NCBI GenBank assembly: GCA_965247255.1
Contig: CBDFGS010000013.1
Coordinates: 310,001 to 374,000, forward strand
DNA from: CBDFGS01 sp965247255
GTDB taxonomy: Bacteria; Chloroflexota; Dehalococcoidia; Lucifugimonadales; CAUZJF01
Reading direction: 5' to 3'
Length of the DNA stretch: 64,000 nt
Shown: positions 50,398 through 59,984 of the stretch, in pieces
Layout: each line of letters begins with the position of its first letter
How positions within the stretch are numbered: position 1 is the first letter of the stretch
The notes under the pieces: generated by a model
The model's database searches: none
What the model was told of the DNA's origin: nothing
What the model saw: only the letters and a program-made list of their open reading frames with translations
Made by a program: the position numbers and the translations under genes

Positions 50398-52101
50398 CCC
50401 GAATCCACCGAAGGACGTCCTTGGGGACAGCCCTTGAAGAAGCCAGCGGGTGCTCCTCTGAATCTGGGATAATGGTTTTGGAACAGAAACCCGCCCGGAA
50501 ACAAGGAGCACCCAATAGATGCTGCCACAGAACAAACCCGACCGTATCCGCATCCTCTTTGACGACCATCGCCTGGTGGCCAATGCCGGCCTGCTCCTGC
50601 CGGCCACCCTAGCCCGGCACCTGGGCCTGCGGGAACTCGTCGACCATCACCTTGACCTCGGCGGAGCGCCGGGACGGGCGAACACTGGGGACAAGATGCT
50701 GACGCTGGTCGCTTCCGCGCTGGCAGGCGGCGACTGCATCGACGACGCCGATGCGCTGCGCGCTGGTGGGACGGTTGGTGTTCTAGGCTGCGTGGTCAAG
50801 GCGCCATCCACCCTGGGGACCTTCCTGCGCAGCTTCCGGTGGGGGCATGTCCGTCAACTCGACCGCGTGAGCCGCCAGTTGTTGGCCCGGGCCTGGGCCG
50901 CTGGGGCCGGACCCGGCGACTCGCCCCTGACCATCGACCTGGACTCGACCATCTGCGAGACCTATGGACTGGCCAAGGAGGGAGCGCGCCACCACGGCTA
51001 TACCGGCGCCCGCGGCTATCACCCGCTGCTGGCCATTGCCGCCGGCACCGGCGAGGTGCTGATGTCCCGGCTGCGCGAGGGCCGGGCCAACACCGCCCGT
51101 GGCGCCGCCCACTTCCTGCGTGAGACGGTGGGGCGGGTGCGCTACGGCGGGGCCAGGGGACAACTCACGGTGCGGGCCGACAGCGGCTTCTACGCCCACA
51201 CTGTCGTTGCCGCCTGCCGGGAAATGGATGTCCGCTTCTCTATCACCATCCGCCAGCGCGCCAGGCTGCGGGATCTGATCGAGGCGATACCAGAGGAGGA
51301 CTGGACTCCCATTCCCTACTGGATGGACGGCGCCGCCGATGTCGCCGAGACGACTTACACCCCGTTCCAGACCAAGCCGGACGCCGCGCCGGTGCGGCTC
51401 ATTGTCCGGCGGGTGAAGCCGACGCCCGGTTCCCAGCTCGCCCTCTTCGCCAGATACAGCTATCACGCCTTCATCACCGACCGCGATGGGGAGACGCTGG
51501 AACTGGAGGCCGATCATCGCCGCCACGCCGAGGTCGAGAACGCCATACGCGACCTCAAGTACGGCGTCGGGCTGAACCACATGCCGTCGGCGCGCTTCGC
51601 CGCCAACGGCGCCTGGCTGGCGGTCCAGGTGATGGCGCATAACCTGGCCCGCTGGACGGCGCGGATTGGTCTGGGCGAGCGGACCGTGATCACCAAGACC
51701 CTCAGGCGGCGGGTCTTCGCTCTGGTGGGACGGATCACCCGCTCGGCGCGCCGCCTCACTTTGCATCTCCCCCGGCGCTGGCCTTGGGAAACCCAGTTCA
51801 CTCGCGCCTTGGCCCGGCTGCAAGCCATTCCGTTCCCGGCCTGACGGCCAGCCTGCAACTGACCCAACGTCCCCGCAATCTCGCGCCACCCCGGTCGCGA
51901 GAGTCCCCTGCTGCGTATCCTCTCGCCTTCCCGCGCATCGCAACTCCCGCATAGGGCCTTAGGGGCCCTGTGCGGCCACTGAAGACCGCCCGCCGGCCTC
52001 CCATCTACCCCAAGACCCCAGGCCATCTCCCCTGTAGCTCCCTCACCCACCCCCTTCCGCTGCCCTCACGCCGTCCATCGGTGTCCTTCGGTGGATTCGG
52101 G
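50398..52101 (+). mobile_element. IS1380-family insertion sequence, copy 2
   Basis: A 1,704-bp element with the same 19-bp inverted repeats as copy 1, in the opposite orientation. Direct repeats CTTAG flank it (50393-50397 and 52102-52106). It splits the glycosyltransferase gene. Confidence 0.95.
50519..51844 (+). CDS. IS1380-family transposase (copy 2)
   Basis: Full-length, 441 residues, identical in protein sequence to copy 3 and differing from copy 1 only at about residue 24 (Gly here, Val there). The acidic residues of the DDE core are in DLDSTICETYG, RADSGFYAHT and HAEVENAIRDL. The ATG lies 121 bp inside the left end. Confidence 0.95.
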   Translation: MLPQNKPDRIRILFDDHRLVANAGLLLPATLARHLGLRELVDHHLDLGGAPGRANTGDKMLTLVASALAGGDCIDDADALRAGGTVGVLGCVVKAPSTLGTFLRSFRWGHVRQLDRVSRQLLARAWAAGAGPGDSPLTIDLDSTICETYGLAKEGARHHGYTGARGYHPLLAIAAGTGEVLMSRLREGRANTARGAAHFLRETVGRVRYGGARGQLTVRADSGFYAHTVVAACREMDVRFSITIRQRARLRDLIEAIPEEDWTPIPYWMDGAADVAETTYTPFQTKPDAAPVRLIVRRVKPTPGSQLALFARYSYHAFITDRDGETLELEADHRRHAEVENAIRDLKYGVGLNHMPSARFAANGAWLAVQVMAHNLARWTARIGLGERTVITKTLRRRVFALVGRITRSARRLTLHLPRRWPWETQFTRALARLQAIPFPA

Positions 52102-53383
52102 CTTAGGCTACCGGTACCTGGTGTCGCGGGAGCGGACGTGGCGCATACCCGCCGCAGGAGCAGCCTTATTCCTCGCGACGTCGCTGGCGTGGCTCATCCC
52201 AGCGGCCCTCATCGGAGCTGGAGGGCTCCCGCAGTACCTTCAGACTGTCGCCGATCAGTGGTCCGTCGCGGTCCGGGAGTCGGATGTCACGCAGCTAACC
52301 TCGCCTTGGCTGGTCAGCCTCGCCGTGAGAATAGAGCGGTTCGTCTCCGCATACTACCTGGCCTATCCATGGACTGGAGGCGACAACAAGACGGCCATGT
52401 CGCTCGCGCTGGTCGCTCCGTGGGCGCTGGGGTCCGCCCTCTTTGTGGTTAGCTTCCGAGTCAGGGACCCCGGCCAACTTTTTCTAGCGCTGTGGATTCT
52501 TACGATCTCCTATCCCGTCCTCGCCATCCACTTCCTTCCGCGTTACGGCCTGCCCTACTTCCCGGCGTTCATGATGGCGTCTCTCATGGGATTCAGATTC
52601 CTGGCATCCGGTCTGCTGTGGCATCCGAGGCGACTGGAGGTGCTGTCCGCCGCCGGAATCGGGGCCGTCCTCATCCTGTACGGGCTGAAGTACCAGGCCC
52701 CTGTTGGAGCTTTCGAGGCGAGCCCCCCGGGACTTCAGCCACTCCCGAGCGCGTTCTTTGCGACCGGGGCGCTGCTCTTGGCCCTGGGCCGTTGGCTCTA
52801 TGTGCGAGATGGTGGGAGTGCACCGGATGAAAGGATGAGATCGGCGTATGCCAGGGTTGTCATGATGGGCGCTCTTGCCTTGCTGGTGGTCCCTTACGCC
52901 GTCCGAGGGTATTCGAGCGCATCAATCGCGCACCAGTCTTACAGTCCGAGCCAGCGCGTAGCGGAGCTGGTCGAGGCCAACTTCCGGGGTCCAGATACTT
53001 CGATGTGCACCGGGCTTCAGACCGAGTTCATTCTGACTGCCCTGAGGGAGGGCGGCAGGCCATCCTCGCTGAGCACCCCTGAGGAGCTGGCCGCTTGGGT
53101 GCAAGCGGGTGGTGTGGCGCTGGTGACGGACAGATGCCCGTGGTATGGCGATATCACGCGCTCGGTTGCTCTTTCCGAGGTGGCCCATTTCCAAGGCGCC
53201 AGCCCCCTCTGGGCGAAGGCGCCGGCCATTCGACTCCTCATGGCGAGCACGTCTACAGCTACGGGGCGATAAGCGTTGACACCCCTAAACCGGAGTGATA
53301 CCTTGTCACACGTATAGGTACGTGAGCGCTCGGCGCCTCACCCTAGGGCCCGGCGACTCCAGAACACTCCTCTTGGTCCGCCC

Positions 53384-54868
53384 TTGACTGACTCCTCGCA
53401 GGGAACACGTTCGCCGTACAGATTGGGGCCGCTGCGCCTGACCGTTCTGTTCATGGCGGCGGCGCTGGCGCTGCTTCTGTTCGTCCTCCCTTTTTCCGGG
53501 GATACCGCCTTACCGGGAGGTCCCGCCGCTACCTACGTGACGCCCACGCCGGCCGTTCCCATACTAATTGCAACCCCTACCGCGACGCCATTGCCCGCCT
53601 TTCCTCCTATCTTCGACCCAACGATCGACGTGCAGCTCAATAGCAACGGAATCGACGTGACATGGCTGTCAACGAATGAGGAACAAGGCCAGGTGGAGTG
53701 GGCATACGGGGCTAACGCCGCCGCGGACCTCGCCAACAAGAACGGTACGTTCGCGGTTGCGAACGACTGGAGGACGGCGCGACCGGACTCCCCGATCCAA
53801 TACTCCGGCTACGCCAACAAGAGGACCCATCGCGTCAGGCTGATCGGAGCAGCGCCCGGCAGCACCATTCACTACAGAATCATCACGGGCGGGTACTCCG
53901 CCGTGTACCAGGTCACGATCCCGACCCAGCCGCTGACCTCTCCCGACAACTTCATGACCGGCACCGTGACGTACGAGGACGGCTCGCAGGGGGCAGAGTG
54001 CCTCGTCTACTTCAAGGTATCGACCACCGAGACTGAGACCATAGGGGGTACCGAGATCACGGTGCTGGTCGAGTCCCTATTCGTCAACAACATGGCGGAC
54101 CCAACAGGTAGCTACACCATCGGGGTCACCAATATCAGGGACAGCGACAACTTCAACACAGCGCGGACCTACTCGAATGACCCCGGAAAGACAACCGCGA
54201 CCGTTATCGCCAGGTGCAGTCCCCTGCAGCAAACGGTGCTTAAGACCTCGACCAGCGATCTGAACATCGTGCAGGGAGATTTCCTTGGCGTTCCTCTGGA
54301 GGCGACTGCCGCGGTGACCGTCGTAATCCCATTGGTGTCCGGGTTCAACCTGGTAGCCGTGCCGGTGGACTGCGCTTCGCCCATAAGCGCCGAGCAGTTG
54401 GCAGACTTGATAGCTGCGCAGGGTGCTGCCCAGGGGGTGGCCGTCAACTCAGTCCAGCGCTGGGGCGTTGGCGGCTCCCAGGGGTTCGATGGCTGGCTGC
54501 CGGGCTCCACCAACCCGTTCACCATCGAGCCGGGGCGCGGCTACTTCGTGAAGGTCTCGGGTGTGCCCTCAGGGTTCAGCGTCAGCATCACCGGCGCGCG
54601 GTGCTCCAGCGTTCCTCTTGACTTCCTGGTGGCCGGCTTCAACCTGATTGGGGTCCCGTTCGCACCGCAAGGGTACGATGCTAAGGACATGGCGGACCTG
54701 ATCGCGGCCGAGGGCGGGATAGTTAACTCAGTTCAACGGTGGGGAGTGGGTGGGTCACAAGGATTCGACGGGTGGCTGCCAGGCTCGTCCAACCCGTTCC
54801 CCATCGACCCTCGGTACGGGTATTTCATCAAGCTGTCGAAGGTGCCAACCGCGCCTGTCTCCCCTTAG
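53384..54868 (+). CDS. Secreted surface protein with fibronectin-like domain and duplicated C-terminal module
   Basis: A 494-residue protein with TTG start at 53384. An N-terminal hydrophobic helix (LFMAAALALLLFVLPF) is followed by a Pro/Thr linker (TPTPAVPILIATPTATPLP). A beta-sandwich like the N-terminal domain of purple acid phosphatases comes next (VTWLSTNEEQGQVEWAYG), then another beta region. The C-terminal 180 residues hold a tandem repeat: GFNLVAVPV ... SVQRWGVGGSQGFDGWLPGS, twice, each ending in GYFVKVS or GYFIKLS. It is probably anchored by the N-terminal helix. Function unknown; adhesion or polymer binding is likely for such architecture. The next gene is the exported arylsulfotransferase-like protein, 22 nt away. 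Confidence 0.75.
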   Translation: MTDSSQGTRSPYRLGPLRLTVLFMAAALALLLFVLPFSGDTALPGGPAATYVTPTPAVPILIATPTATPLPAFPPIFDPTIDVQLNSNGIDVTWLSTNEEQGQVEWAYGANAAADLANKNGTFAVANDWRTARPDSPIQYSGYANKRTHRVRLIGAAPGSTIHYRIITGGYSAVYQVTIPTQPLTSPDNFMTGTVTYEDGSQGAECLVYFKVSTTETETIGGTEITVLVESLFVNNMADPTGSYTIGVTNIRDSDNFNTARTYSNDPGKTTATVIARCSPLQQTVLKTSTSDLNIVQGDFLGVPLEATAAVTVVIPLVSGFNLVAVPVDCASPISAEQLADLIAAQGAAQGVAVNSVQRWGVGGSQGFDGWLPGSTNPFTIEPGRGYFVKVSGVPSGFSVSITGARCSSVPLDFLVAGFNLIGVPFAPQGYDAKDMADLIAAEGGIVNSVQRWGVGGSQGFDGWLPGSSNPFPIDPRYGYFIKLSKVPTAPVSP

Positions 54869-54890
54869 GAGCGTGGGAGACCGCACGGTC

Positions 54891-56459
54891 ATGCCGCGCC
54901 GAACGGCCCGCTTCCTCGATTCGGCCAATCTGCGTCTGTACAAGGGCGCTTTGTGCGCAGCACTCCTAGCCGTATCTGTCGGGATCTCTTGCGGCGAGAC
55001 GCCGCCTGAAGCGACAGCTAGGCCGGAACCGCCGCCCTCGCCGTCGCCTACCCCCGCGCCAACGCCCATACCGCCTCCCCAGGTATTGAGCACGCGCGCT
55101 TCCACCCCGCCCCAGAACCCGCTTATCGTCAACCTCAGTATCAGCCTCGACAGAGCGGCGCTGGTGCGCGTCGAGTACTGGAACGACCTCGTGGGCAGGT
55201 CCACGACCGCCACAAGCTCGATGGTTGCGACGGAGCACGTCGTCCCAGTCGTGCGGCTCAGGTCATCGACGACGTATAGCTTCAGCGTCGTCGCCACTGA
55301 TGACGTCGGCAGGCGCTCCGAGGGCGCCGAGGGCACGTTCTCTACCGGTGAGCTACCGGAGGCCCTCGCGTCGATCGTATTCAAAGCCGAGGGGAGCCCG
55401 ACGTCGGAACTCGTCTTGATGGACTACCGGGACGTGGAGCGGAGCTATCTCCTGGCGGTTGACCAGAGCTCCAACATAGTGTGGTACTACGCGAATCCGA
55501 ACCCCTTCCATCCGCAGCGTTCGTCGATCCAGACAGTCCGCCAGAAACCGGACTTCAACCTCGTGTTCTACACCGGCTCACCCCGCAGGCCATGCTGCCT
55601 GAGAGAGATCACGCCGCTGGGCGAGATCGTCGACCAGCTTGTTTTCAGCACCATCGACGACACGCCCCACCACGATCTCCTTATCCTACCGGACGGCAAG
55701 GTGCTATACCTTGCGGAACGCACCACCAAAGTTGACGATAGCGCCAACGGGGGCGGACCCGAGACAAACGTAACAGGCGATGTGATCAGACTGTGGGACC
55801 AGCGCAGCGGGACGACAGAGGAACTCTGGAGCGCCTTCGAGCATCTCTCGATCGCCGATCGGGTAGTTTGGGGAGATGGCCAACCCAAGCGCTGGACACA
55901 TTTCAACTCGGTTCAGATGGGTCCGCGCGGCAACATCGTCGTCTCCTCCCGAAACCGGAACCAGGTCATCTCGATCTCCCCCGACTTTGGGTCGGTCGAG
56001 TGGTATCTCGATGGTCCAAATGCTACCTACAGAATCAAGGACCCCGCCGACAGGTTCTACCGTCAGCATACGGCCAGCCAGCTTCCCAATGGCAACATTC
56101 TGATGTTCGACAACGGGACCGGCCGGCCGGAGGAAGAGGGAGGGGAGTACTCTCGCGCGCTCGAGCTGGCGTTGGTCGACTACGAAGGGACGGCAGTGAA
56201 GGTCTGGGAGTACAGGCCGTCTCCGGATATCTTCTCAACGAGGATAAGCAGCGCCTTCCGGATGGAGAACGGCAACACCCTGGTGAACTTTGGGACCACT
56301 CCCGACGTGACCAGGCAGCCGATTACCCTGGTCGAAGTGGACCGCGAAGGCCAAGAGTTGTGGAAGCTGGAGATGACAGGTCCGGCGCTTCAGAGCAGGT
56401 TCCGCGCCTATCCGCTGGACTCGATAATGGGCGAGGAATCGCTATCTGCCGGCGACTAG
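54891..56459 (+). CDS. Exported arylsulfotransferase-family (ASST) lipoprotein
   Basis: A 522-residue protein. The ATG at 54891 opens a signal sequence (LCAALLAVSVGISC) with a plausible lipobox Cys, followed by a Pro-rich linker (PPPSPSPTPAPTPIPPPQ). A fibronectin-like domain (about 65-160) precedes a six-bladed propeller of the arylsulfotransferase family, with the propeller segments VDQSSNIVWYY, DTPHHDLLILPDGKVLYL, THFNSVQMGPRGNIVVSS and HTASQLPNGNILMFDNG. The paired His of HHD and the later His and Arg positions fit the catalytic funnel of ASST enzymes, which move sulfate from phenolic esters to phenols. Most members are uncharacterised, so function is provisional. It is coupled to the preceding surface-protein gene. 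Confidence 0.82.
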   Translation: MPRRTARFLDSANLRLYKGALCAALLAVSVGISCGETPPEATARPEPPPSPSPTPAPTPIPPPQVLSTRASTPPQNPLIVNLSISLDRAALVRVEYWNDLVGRSTTATSSMVATEHVVPVVRLRSSTTYSFSVVATDDVGRRSEGAEGTFSTGELPEALASIVFKAEGSPTSELVLMDYRDVERSYLLAVDQSSNIVWYYANPNPFHPQRSSIQTVRQKPDFNLVFYTGSPRRPCCLREITPLGEIVDQLVFSTIDDTPHHDLLILPDGKVLYLAERTTKVDDSANGGGPETNVTGDVIRLWDQRSGTTEELWSAFEHLSIADRVVWGDGQPKRWTHFNSVQMGPRGNIVVSSRNRNQVISISPDFGSVEWYLDGPNATYRIKDPADRFYRQHTASQLPNGNILMFDNGTGRPEEEGGEYSRALELALVDYEGTAVKVWEYRPSPDIFSTRISSAFRMENGNTLVNFGTTPDVTRQPITLVEVDREGQELWKLEMTGPALQSRFRAYPLDSIMGEESLSAGD

Positions 56460-56483
56460 GAGCGCTTTCTGCTCGTTGTCGCC

Positions 56484-56779
56484 CAGACGGTGCGGTGAGC
56501 TGCCGCCAGCCCCCAGATGCTTCGTCGGGGACTTCTCAGCATGACAGGGGCATGGGGCGCTGGCGCGGTGTTGGTATGTGGCGCAGACGGTGCGGTGAGC
56601 TGCCCCCGCCCCAGATGCTTCGTCGGGGACTCCTCAGCATGACAGGTGGTCGGGTCGCTGGCGCGGTATTGGTATGTGGCGTAGACCGTGCGGTGAGCTG
56701 CCCCCGCCCCAGATGCTTCGTCGGGGACTCTCAGCATGACAGGTGGTCGGGGCCGCTGGCGCGGTGTTGATATGTCGCG
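56484..56779. repeat. Three tandem ~98-bp repeats in a convergent intergenic
   Basis: Units run 56484-56583, 56584-56681 and 56682-56779. Each contains ACGGTGCGGTGAGCTGCC or a close variant, then GATGCTTCGTCGGGGACT, CTCAGCATGACAGG, and GCTGGCGCGGT. Each core has ATGCT/AGCAT arms. The array fills the space between two convergent genes and ends exactly at the FHA stop codon. A fourth copy lies at 59881-59980. Confidence 0.9.
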
Positions 56780-57154
56780 TTAGGCGCTGTCCTTCTGGTC
56801 CAGCGCGCTTTTTATGTCAGCTATATCTATGTGCATCGTGTCGGCGGCCTGGCTCCGGAAGCGAAAGGAGACCTCGCTGGGGCCAAAACGCACCCTGTCG
56901 CCGTCTGTGAGAAGGTGGACTCCCTCGTCGATGTCCCCTCCGTTGACCAGCGTTCCGTTGCTGGACACGTCGACCAGATAGTAGCCCGCTTCGGTCTCCC
57001 TGATCTCCGCATGCTCGCGCGAAACGCCGACCTCGTCCACCACAACGTCGTTGTCGGAGTGCCTGCCGAACGTCGTAACCCGCCCGCCCAGAGGAATGAT
57101 GTGGTCCTTATCCGGGCCTGTCTCCACGACGAGAAACGCTTCCGACTTCTCCAT
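56780..57154 (-). CDS. FHA-domain protein
   Basis: A 124-residue protein that is almost only an FHA domain. The phosphothreonine-binding loops are visible: GRHSDNDVVV, SREHAEIRE, and DVSSNGTLVNG, with the conserved Arg, Ser-x-x-His and Asn. It binds phosphothreonine peptides in the cytoplasm. The Ser/Thr kinase-receiver at 3698 is the only Hanks kinase in the window and a possible source of ligands (inference). The promoter side is disturbed by an IS1380 insertion 40 bp upstream of its ATG. Confidence 0.9.
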   Translation of the reverse strand: MEKSEAFLVVETGPDKDHIIPLGGRVTTFGRHSDNDVVVDEVGVSREHAEIRETEAGYYLVDVSSNGTLVNGGDIDEGVHLLTDGDRVRFGPSEVSFRFRSQAADTMHIDIADIKSALDQKDSA

Positions 57155-57193
57155 CTCGCGTCCTCCAGAGAATCAGTTTCTGACGAGGCTAAT

Positions 57194-58897
57194 CCCGAAT
57201 CCACCGAAGGACACCGATGGACGGCGTGAGGGCAGCGGAAGGGGGTGGGTGAGGGAGCTACAGGGGAGATGGCCTGGGGTCTTGGGGTAGATGGGAGGCC
57301 GGCGGGCGGTCTTCAGTGGCCGCACAGGGCCCCTAAGGCCCTATGCGGGAGTTGCGATGCGCGGGAAGGCGAGAGGATACGCAGCAGGGGACTCTCGCGA
57401 CCGGGGTGGCGCGAGATTGCGGGGACGTTGGGTCAGTTGCAGGCTGGCCGTCAGGCCGGGAACGGAATGGCTTGCAGCCGGGCCAAGGCGCGAGTGAACT
57501 GGGTTTCCCAAGGCCAGCGCCGGGGGAGATGCAAAGTGAGGCGGCGCGCCGAGCGGGTGATCCGTCCCACCAGAGCGAAGACCCGCCGCCTGAGGGTCTT
57601 GGTGATCACGGTCCGCTCGCCCAGACCAATCCGCGCCGTCCAGCGGGCCAGGTTATGCGCCATCACCTGGACCGCCAGCCAGGCGCCGTTGGCGGCGAAG
57701 CGCGCCGACGGCATGTGGTTCAGCCCGACGCCGTACTTGAGGTCGCGTATGGCGTTCTCGACCTCGGCGTGGCGGCGATGATCGGCCTCCAGTTCCAGCG
57801 TCTCCCCATCGCGGTCGGTGATGAAGGCGTGATAGCTGTATCTGGCGAAGAGGGCGAGCTGGGAACCGGGCGTCGGCTTCACCCGCCGGACAATGAGCCG
57901 CACCGGCGCGGCGTCCGGCTTGGTCTGGAACGGGGTGTAAGTCGTCTCGGCGACATCGGCGGCGCCGTCCATCCAGTAGGGAATGGGAGTCCAGTCCTCC
58001 TCTGGTATCGCCTCGATCAGATCCCGCAGCCTGGCGCGCTGGCGGATGGTGATAGAGAAGCGGACATCCATTTCCCGGCAGGCGGCAACGACAGTGTGGG
58101 CGTAGAAGCCGCTGTCGGCCCGCACCGTGAGTTGTCCCCTGGCCCCGCCGTAGCGCACCCGCCCCACCGTCTCACGCAGGAAGTGGGCGGCGCCACGGGC
58201 GGTGTTGGCCCGGCCCTCGCGCAGCCGGGACATCAGCACCTCGCCGGTGCCGGCGGCAATGGCCAGCAGCGGGTGATAGCCGCGGGCGCCGGTATAGCCG
58301 TGGTGGCGCGCTCCCTCCTTGGCCAGTCCATAGGTCTCGCAGATGGTCGAGTCCAGGTCGATGGTCAGGGGCGAGTCGCCGGGTCCGGCCCCAGCGGCCC
58401 AGGCCCGGGCCAACAACTGGCGGCTCACGCGGTCGAGTTGACGGACATGCCCCCACCGGAAGCTGCGCAGGAAGGTCCCCAGGGTGGATGGCGCCTTGAC
58501 CACGCAGCCTAGAACACCAACCGTCCCACCAGCGCGCAGCGCATCGGCGTCGTCGATGCAGTCGCCGCCTGCCAGCGCGGAAGCGACCAGCGTCAGCATC
58601 TTGTCCCCAGTGTTCGCCCGTCCCGGCGCTCCGCCGAGGTCAAGGTGATGGTCGACGAGTTCCCGCAGGCCCAGGTGCCGGGCTAGGGTGGCCGGCAGGA
58701 GCAGGCCGGCATTGGCCACCAGGCGATGGTCGTCAAAGAGGATGCGGATACGGTCGGGTTTGTTCTGTGGCAGCATCTATTGGGTGCTCCTTGTTTCCGG
58801 GCGGGTTTCTGTTCCAAAACCATTATCCCAGATTCAGAGGAGCACCCGCTGGCTTCTTCAAGGGCTGTCCCCAAGGACGTCCTTCGGTGGATTCGGG
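57194..58897 (-). mobile_element. IS1380-family insertion sequence, copy 3
   Basis: A 1,704-bp element in the same orientation as copy 1, flanked by CTAAT (57189-57193 and 58898-58902). It lies between the FHA gene and the MBL-hydrolase gene, in or near their divergent promoters. Confidence 0.95.
57451..58776 (-). CDS. IS1380-family transposase (copy 3)
   Basis: Full-length, 441 residues, identical to the copy 2 protein. The same DDE-core segments are present (DLDSTICETYG, RADSGFYAHT, HAEVENAIRDL). The identical sequence shows recent spread from a common source. Confidence 0.95.
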   Translation of the reverse strand: MLPQNKPDRIRILFDDHRLVANAGLLLPATLARHLGLRELVDHHLDLGGAPGRANTGDKMLTLVASALAGGDCIDDADALRAGGTVGVLGCVVKAPSTLGTFLRSFRWGHVRQLDRVSRQLLARAWAAGAGPGDSPLTIDLDSTICETYGLAKEGARHHGYTGARGYHPLLAIAAGTGEVLMSRLREGRANTARGAAHFLRETVGRVRYGGARGQLTVRADSGFYAHTVVAACREMDVRFSITIRQRARLRDLIEAIPEEDWTPIPYWMDGAADVAETTYTPFQTKPDAAPVRLIVRRVKPTPGSQLALFARYSYHAFITDRDGETLELEADHRRHAEVENAIRDLKYGVGLNHMPSARFAANGAWLAVQVMAHNLARWTARIGLGERTVITKTLRRRVFALVGRITRSARRLTLHLPRRWPWETQFTRALARLQAIPFPA

Positions 58898-59009
58898 CTA
58901 ATGCAACGTTACTTGCGGCTGCTGGCGTTGTCAATCCTCCGCAGGATGCGGACAGTGATAGTATTCGCCTCCAAACACTGCGCGACTCTCGTGCCAGGAA
59001 GGATAGGTG

Positions 59010-59870
59010 ATGGCAAATCTATACGTTCTAGGCTCAGGCGGACCCTCCCCCGATAACGACAGGTATGGCTCCTCGTACGTGTTGCGCCTAGGCGACGAAC
59101 TCCTTATGTTCGACTGCGGCCCAGCCTCCACGTACAAGCTAGTGAAGATGGGAATGTCACCTACACAGGTGGACCACCTATTCTTCACCCACCATCACTT
59201 CGACCACGATGTCGACTACCCATGCTTCCTGTTGACGCGCTGGGATACGGGAGCGGGACAGGAGAACCGGCTTCACGTCTACGGCCCGACGCTCACCGAG
59301 CAGCTCACAGAGCGCATCCTAGACGAGGGCGTAGGCGCCTTCGCACACGATTGGATCGCCAGGATCAACCATCCGCTGAGCCTGGGGGCATACACCGGCC
59401 GGGGTGGGGTGTTGCCCAGAAAGCCCCCCAGCCTGGACGTCCAGGACATCGGGGTCGGTAAGGTGACGGCCGGCAGCTCGTGGGAGGTCACCAGCGCCCC
59501 GGCAGAGCACGTCCAGCCGTACCTCGACTCCCTCGCCTACCGCGTGGACAGTAGCGAAGGCAGCTTCGTCTTCACGGGCGATACGACCCCGTGCCGGACC
59601 GTGGCGGACCTAGCCAAGGGCGTCGACGTTCTCGTCTTCGTCTGTGTGGGCATCGACCACGAACTGGAGGGGAAGCCCGATATGGAGTACATGTGTGGCA
59701 CTACCGGCGCGGGGAAGCTGGCACAAGAGGCGGGGGCCAAGAAGCTCGTGCTGGTACACAACACGCGAATCGCGGGCCGCGGCAAGATGGAGAGCGCAGT
59801 CGCCGATGTGGCCGCATCGTATGATGGCGAGATCGTCTTTGCCGAAGAGCTGATGGAGGTGCCGCTTTAG
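59010..59870 (+). CDS. MBL-fold hydrolase (ribonuclease Z-like)
   Basis: A 286-residue protein with the RNase Z-type opening LYVLGSGGPSPDNDRYGSSY. The metal motif FFTHHHFDHDVDYPC is present, then SAPAEHVQPYLDSLAYRV with a His ligand, the Asp in FVFTGDTTPCRT, and a C-terminal VLVHNT. It lacks the exosite of true tRNase Z, so it is probably a small-molecule hydrolase (for example an arylsulfatase- or lactonase-type enzyme). GTG at 59007 and ATG at 59010 are adjacent after AGGATAG; the ATG is preferred. The IS1380 insertion ends 112 bp upstream. Confidence 0.85.
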   Translation: MANLYVLGSGGPSPDNDRYGSSYVLRLGDELLMFDCGPASTYKLVKMGMSPTQVDHLFFTHHHFDHDVDYPCFLLTRWDTGAGQENRLHVYGPTLTEQLTERILDEGVGAFAHDWIARINHPLSLGAYTGRGGVLPRKPPSLDVQDIGVGKVTAGSSWEVTSAPAEHVQPYLDSLAYRVDSSEGSFVFTGDTTPCRTVADLAKGVDVLVFVCVGIDHELEGKPDMEYMCGTTGAGKLAQEAGAKKLVLVHNTRIAGRGKMESAVADVAASYDGEIVFAEELMEVPL

Positions 59871-59880
59871 GCTAGGCGCG

Positions 59881-59980
59881 GCGCCTTGTGGGTATGTTGC
59901 GCACGGTACTGTGAGCTGCCGCACCACTGATGCTTCGTCGGGGACTCCTCAGCATGATAGGTGCTCGGGGCGCCGGCGCC
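59881..59980. repeat. Fourth copy of the convergent-intergenic repeat
   Basis: This carries the same core as the tandem array at 56484 (GATGCTTCGTCGGGGACT and CTCAGCATGA), with more changes in the flanks. It again fills a gap between two convergent genes, starting 10 bp after one stop and ending 4 bp before the other. Confidence 0.85.
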
Positions 59981-59984
59981 TTAA

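Larger units (their letters stand above)
49815..53272 (+). pseudogene. Membrane glycosyltransferase (ArnT/PMT-like), split by IS1380 insertion
   Basis: The gene reads 49815-50397 and resumes 52107-53272. Joined with one copy of the 5-bp duplication it is a continuous 582-codon frame (AFPLGYRYLVSRERTW at the seam). The N-terminal part has the family's first-loop acidic motif, SLDEGDAANFVNAL, after a transmembrane helix, and many further hydrophobic helices; FLPRYGLPYFPAFMM is a late segment. Lipid-linked-sugar glycosyltransferases of this GT-C type attach sugars to protein or lipid on the outer face of the membrane. The present product stops inside the IS, so the enzyme is lost unless the element excises. 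The start at 49815 is preferred over an ATG 19 codons upstream that runs through a hairpin. Confidence 0.88.

Noticed and set aside
56484..56779. Possible CRISPR array
   Set aside because: The whole ~98-bp unit is repeated with scattered changes; there are no short constant repeats with unique spacers and no cas genes.
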